DNA of 5,558 nucleotides from Bradyrhizobiaceae bacterium (GTDB lineage: Bacteria > Pseudomonadota > Alphaproteobacteria > Rhizobiales > Hyphomicrobiaceae): the NCBI GenBank assembly GCA_947475855.1, contig CANJPN010000443.1:1-5558 (forward strand). The letters are read 5' to 3'. Positions 5,445 to 5,558 of this stretch are shown in pieces. The notes under the pieces are model-generated. The model did no database searches and was not told where the DNA came from. It was given only the letters and a program-made list of their open reading frames with translations. Each line of letters starts with the position of its first letter. Positions within the stretch are counted from its first letter, which is position 1. The position numbers were made by a program, and so were the translations under genes.

Positions 5445-5558
5445 AAATTTCACCTGCGATGCCCGTTGGCACTCCCCACTTGAAAGTGCTACCGGGTTGC
5501 CTAGCTAGGAACCGATCAGCGGCTGAAGCCGCCCGTCCTGTCGTGGTCGTGACCCCCG
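5445..5558. other. Non-coding end of the window after dut
   Basis: No coding frame is supported in these 114 bp. Two palindromes are present. CCTAGCTAGG (5500-5509) is flanked by GGTT and AACC, with one bulged G at 5499. GCGGC/GCCGC (5519-5532) has a TGAA loop. Neither is followed by a T-run, so a Rho-independent terminator for coaBC-dut cannot be claimed. Confidence 0.4.

Noticed and set aside
5519..5532. Rho-independent terminator for coaBC-dut
   Set aside because: The GCGGC-TGAA-GCCGC stem is only 5 bp and is followed by CCGTCCTG rather than a T-run.

Overview
The window looks like ordinary chromosomal DNA of an alphaproteobacterium, most likely of the Hyphomicrobiales (Rhizobiales; Bradyrhizobium/Rhodopseudomonas-like). 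The evidence is high-GC codon usage in most genes, a coaBC-dut gene pair, a short cold-shock protein, an alphaproteobacterial type of CoaC substrate flap, and palindromic intergenic repeats of a kind I recall as common in that group. All confident genes lie on the + strand.

Region 1 (1-2374) is a split isopropylmalate isomerase locus. The 3' part of leuC (1-836) and a complete leuD (1742-2374) encode the two subunits of an aconitase-superfamily dehydratase. Between them sit a lower-GC gene for an exported, cysteine-rich staphylococcal-nuclease-like protein (862-1521) and about 220 bp packed with palindromes: a small REP-like hairpin (1538-1558) and two 31-bp arms in inverted orientation (1572-1602 and 1675-1705). 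Both subunits depart from the usual motifs of biosynthetic LeuC and LeuD, so this may be a paralogous isomerase/hydratase pair rather than the housekeeping leucine enzyme.

Region 2 (2375-3448) holds two small genes with long upstream gaps. The first is a cspA-type cold-shock protein (2776-2988), whose leader has a strong hairpin and which has about 400 bp without a convincing gene in front of it. The second is a 72-residue conserved-looking protein of unknown function (3230-3448).

Region 3 (3449-5558) is a two-gene operon. coaBC (3584-4849, GTG start) makes 4'-phosphopantetheine for coenzyme A. It overlaps dut (4842-5444) by 8 bp; dut removes dUTP and supplies dUMP. The dUTPase carries unusual strongly basic extensions at both ends. 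The last 114 bp are non-coding with two palindromes. The window stops before the next gene.

I see no CRISPR array, rRNA, tRNA, transposase or phage gene. The most unusual items are the nuclease-plus-repeat insertion between leuC and leuD, the altered LeuCD motifs, and the basic-tailed dUTPase. None of these amounts to a demonstrably new system.
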